In this document: positions 62,297 to 64,000 of the stretch, one piece after another
Layout: every line of letters starts with the position of its first letter
How positions within the stretch are numbered: the first letter of the stretch is position 1
From: Chryseobacterium sp. Leaf394
GTDB lineage: Bacteria; Bacteroidota; Bacteroidia; Flavobacteriales; Weeksellaceae
Direction: 5' to 3'
DNA length: 64,000 nt
Assembly: GCF_001424105.1 (NCBI RefSeq)
Contig: NZ_LMQH01000011.1
Location: forward strand, 944,546 to 1,008,545
Translations under genes and position numbers: made by a program
The notes under the pieces: generated by a model
The model's database searches: none
What the model saw: only the letters and a program-made list of their open reading frames with translations
Told to the model about the DNA's origin: nothing

Positions 62297-62761
62297 TTAA
62301 ATTTTCGGAGGTAAATATACTTGTCCAAGTTTAGCACCAGCTGACCTATTTATTGATCTGTGATCTAAATAGTAATTTTTAGAATCTAACATCCACTTCC
62401 TAACTTTTTCAGATTTTGCTCCATATTTTCGTCCTGTTTTATTCCACCAAGTAACAGCGTCTTTTTTATGTGACATATCAGCATATTTCATGTCATACCA
62501 TTTCCCATCTGAAGCTTTAAATTGTTGTACGCCCTTTTTTGTCCTAATTTTACCTTCCTTCTTCATTGCTTCAATAACTTTTTCACCAGTTTTACTTGTT
62601 TTACCTGGCGTTCGCCCGAGATACTTTAAACGGTTCGATACTTTTTTTATGCTTCCAGTTATACATTTTCCAGCATAATGCACAAGAAAAGCAAGCAACC
62701 CTACAAAATAAGTATGAAAATGTGCTACCTCAAAGTTAAAAACTTTCTTGGGTTGACTTAA
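62297..62761 (-). pseudogene. polymorphic toxin remnant: HINT-domain end plus GH-E-type nuclease domain
   Basis: The open frame starts after a TAA at 62762 with SQPKKVFNFEVAHFHTYFVG and LLAFLVH. That is the end of a pretoxin-HINT (autoprocessing) domain, whose usual form is FHTYFVG...LVHN. A toxin domain follows, with AADMSHKKDAVTWWNKTGR-type sequence (here YADMSHKKDAVTWWNKTG) and WMLDSKNYYLDHRSINRSAG, similar to HNH/ENDO VII nucleases of the GH-E group. No proper start and no upstream toxin shaft exist, so this is a displaced toxin end. The only start for a shorter product is a TTG at 62698. Confidence 0.65.
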
Positions 62762-62871
62762 TTAGTTTACAGAAACAGAATATTATGTACTTTAACTTCT
62801 AAGCCCTTTTACTTTTTAAAATATCTGAGTCATATTGAAATAAAAATTTCAATTTGTAGCCTTCTATCAAA

Positions 62872-63331
62872 TTAATGCGCTGTGTTTAGTTCCTCATCTC
62901 TTTCTCTCCAAAAATCTATGGGATGCGAAAAGTCTAATATTTTATCATTATTAAGGCTTTCGATTATATAGTCGTATAATTTATAGATAATTGAGAAAAT
63001 AACATCAACATCTTTTAATCGCTTAGGTGTCCTTGAAAAAGCAATTAAATGATAGCCATCTACATTCTTTAAATTCTCTAAATATCCAATTAGGGAATTT
63101 TTATCAGTCATGAATGAATAAAAGTCAGCTAAGATTTCGTTCGGATTATCTTGATTTACAATCCATTTTCTGCAGAATTTATCAAATTTTAAGCTGTCCT
63201 ATCTCTGGTAACCAAAATAAACGTTCCCAAAATCGTTGATAAGCCTTCGTATTATCTAAAGGCTATAATTTTATTAAATCATTTTCCGATGCATTAGATT
63301 TAATATTTGCTACAAATGTTTCTGTTGTCAT
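62872..63331 (-). pseudogene. broken immunity-like gene (nonsense plus frameshift)
   Basis: ATG 63331 opens TTETFVANIKSNASENDLIKL, followed by an in-frame TAG. The reading then continues as PLDNTKAYQRFWERLFWLPE and shifts frame near 63190 into FCRKWIVNQDNPNEILADFY. From there it runs through MTDKNSLIGYLENLKNVDGY to a stop at 62872. Total length is not a multiple of three, as expected for a one-base indel. The reconstructed protein (about 150 residues) resembles small immunity proteins, but no family is assigned. Confidence 0.65.
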
Positions 63332-63511
63332 TTTAAAAACCTCTTTTTCTTAAATATTATTCTGTTAATTTGTCAATATCCTTTTGCTTTTTGATGATTT
63401 TTTTTTGGGGTTTTAGATATTGTTTCTTAGACTTTCCCAGAAAGAGAATTTTGTGGATTGATAAACAAGCAATTAAATGTAAAGAACTATTCGATAAAAG
63501 ATATACTAGAT

Positions 63512-64000
63512 TTAAGATGTCGTTCGTAAAAAAGGTTTTATGCAAATTTTAGTCTTTACTTTTTTACTTTCTGCAATCATTTGATTTAACAAGTCATCAA
63601 ATTCATTTCTTTGAGGTTCTATTCTAAATATTTTGATACACAATTGTTAGTTAAAAAATTAATTAATCTTTCACTACAAAATAATTTTTTTTCAGATCTT
63701 ATATAGAGGTCATCCATATTTTCAATTCCATTGATTTTAAGCCAGTAAAATTTGGGAATTGGTTTGTCTAGAGTATAATTATTAAAAAAATACTCAGCCA
63801 TTGAAATTTCTACATCTTTAATCATGTATCCTGTAAATGCTTGATTTTTTAAATTTTCTTTCAAATTTTCCGTAATTAAATAGCACGGCTAGCACTCCAT
63901 CAAATCGTCTCCCAGCCAATCTTCCAATTTAATATGGAGTTTAGAAACTGTTTTGGATGTGAGTTTTTGCTCTACAAACTCTGTCTTCTCACCAAGACCA
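63512..64000 (-). pseudogene. broken immunity-like gene running off the window
   Basis: From the window edge the minus strand reads GLGEKTEFVEQKLTSKTVSK to KLEDWLGDDLMEC, then an in-frame TAG (near 63888), then CYLITENLKENLKNQAFTGY and IPKFYWLKINGIENMDDLYI up to a stop near 63616. A frameshifted continuation, EPQRNEFDDLLNQMIAESKK, follows. The pieces fit one protein with a nonsense codon and a frameshift. It resembles an immunity-like family next to polymorphic toxins, possibly Imm43; the family call is uncertain. Confidence 0.6.

Overview
The window looks like a chromosomal segment of a Bacteroidota bacterium of the Flavobacteriia, most likely Chryseobacterium or a close Weeksellaceae relative. 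The basis is low GC, many -7 boxes of the Bacteroidota form TAnnTTTG, LytS/LytTR two-component systems, a gp25/TssF pair of the Bacteroidota type VI secretion class, paired M13 peptidases and an overall protein content typical of that group. I see no rRNA, tRNA, CRISPR array or intact transposase gene.

Layout. 1-8.9 kb: purine synthesis (purB, purL), a small operon (barstar-like protein, SGNH hydrolase, gamma-glutamylcyclotransferase), dgkA and dnaN. 9-13.5 kb: a Tat-exported M19 dipeptidase and a LytS/LytTR pair whose two genes are separated by an AbiEii-type toxin-antitoxin module. 13.6-25.9 kb: pheT, an amino-acid permease, an isolated tssE-tssF pair, a META lipoprotein, a membrane EEP phosphohydrolase, an M13 peptidase and cinA. 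26-34.4 kb: a second LytTR regulator with a TPR sensor kinase, followed by SIMPL-domain, DUF4139 and VWA proteins. Four copies of a 27-bp paired-ACCAAG motif lie in front of the kinase and three of the neighbouring genes, suggesting a local LytTR regulon. A ParE-type toxin-antitoxin pair sits inside it. 34.6-45.3 kb: lipocalin, purK, small envelope proteins, a TauE/DUF1634 exporter, a VOC protein, a lipoprotein M13 paralogue and an ABC ATPase. 45.8-56.9 kb: a potassium-uptake island: NtrC-type regulator, several tiny membrane proteins including KdpF, kdpABC, a porin, a KdpD reduced to its sensory part, and a separate histidine kinase.

57-64 kb is an accessory region read entirely on the minus strand: a polymorphic-toxin and immunity graveyard. 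It holds a HINT/GH-E nuclease toxin remnant, at least two other toxin-tail remnants, five to six intact immunity-like genes, two broken immunity genes, and a 295-residue protein of unknown function. About 320 bp of the 3' end of that last gene is duplicated 3.3 kb away, flanking a block of immunity genes. This points to cassette turnover by homologous recombination.

The most noteworthy observations are the paired-ACCAAG LytTR regulon, the toxin-remnant/immunity array with its flanking duplication, the run of four tiny membrane-protein genes before kdpA, and the Kdp system whose adjacent regulator is an NtrC-type protein with no KdpE in view. Promoter, terminator and small-gene calls are by eye, and family names are from recognition of motifs, not from database searches.
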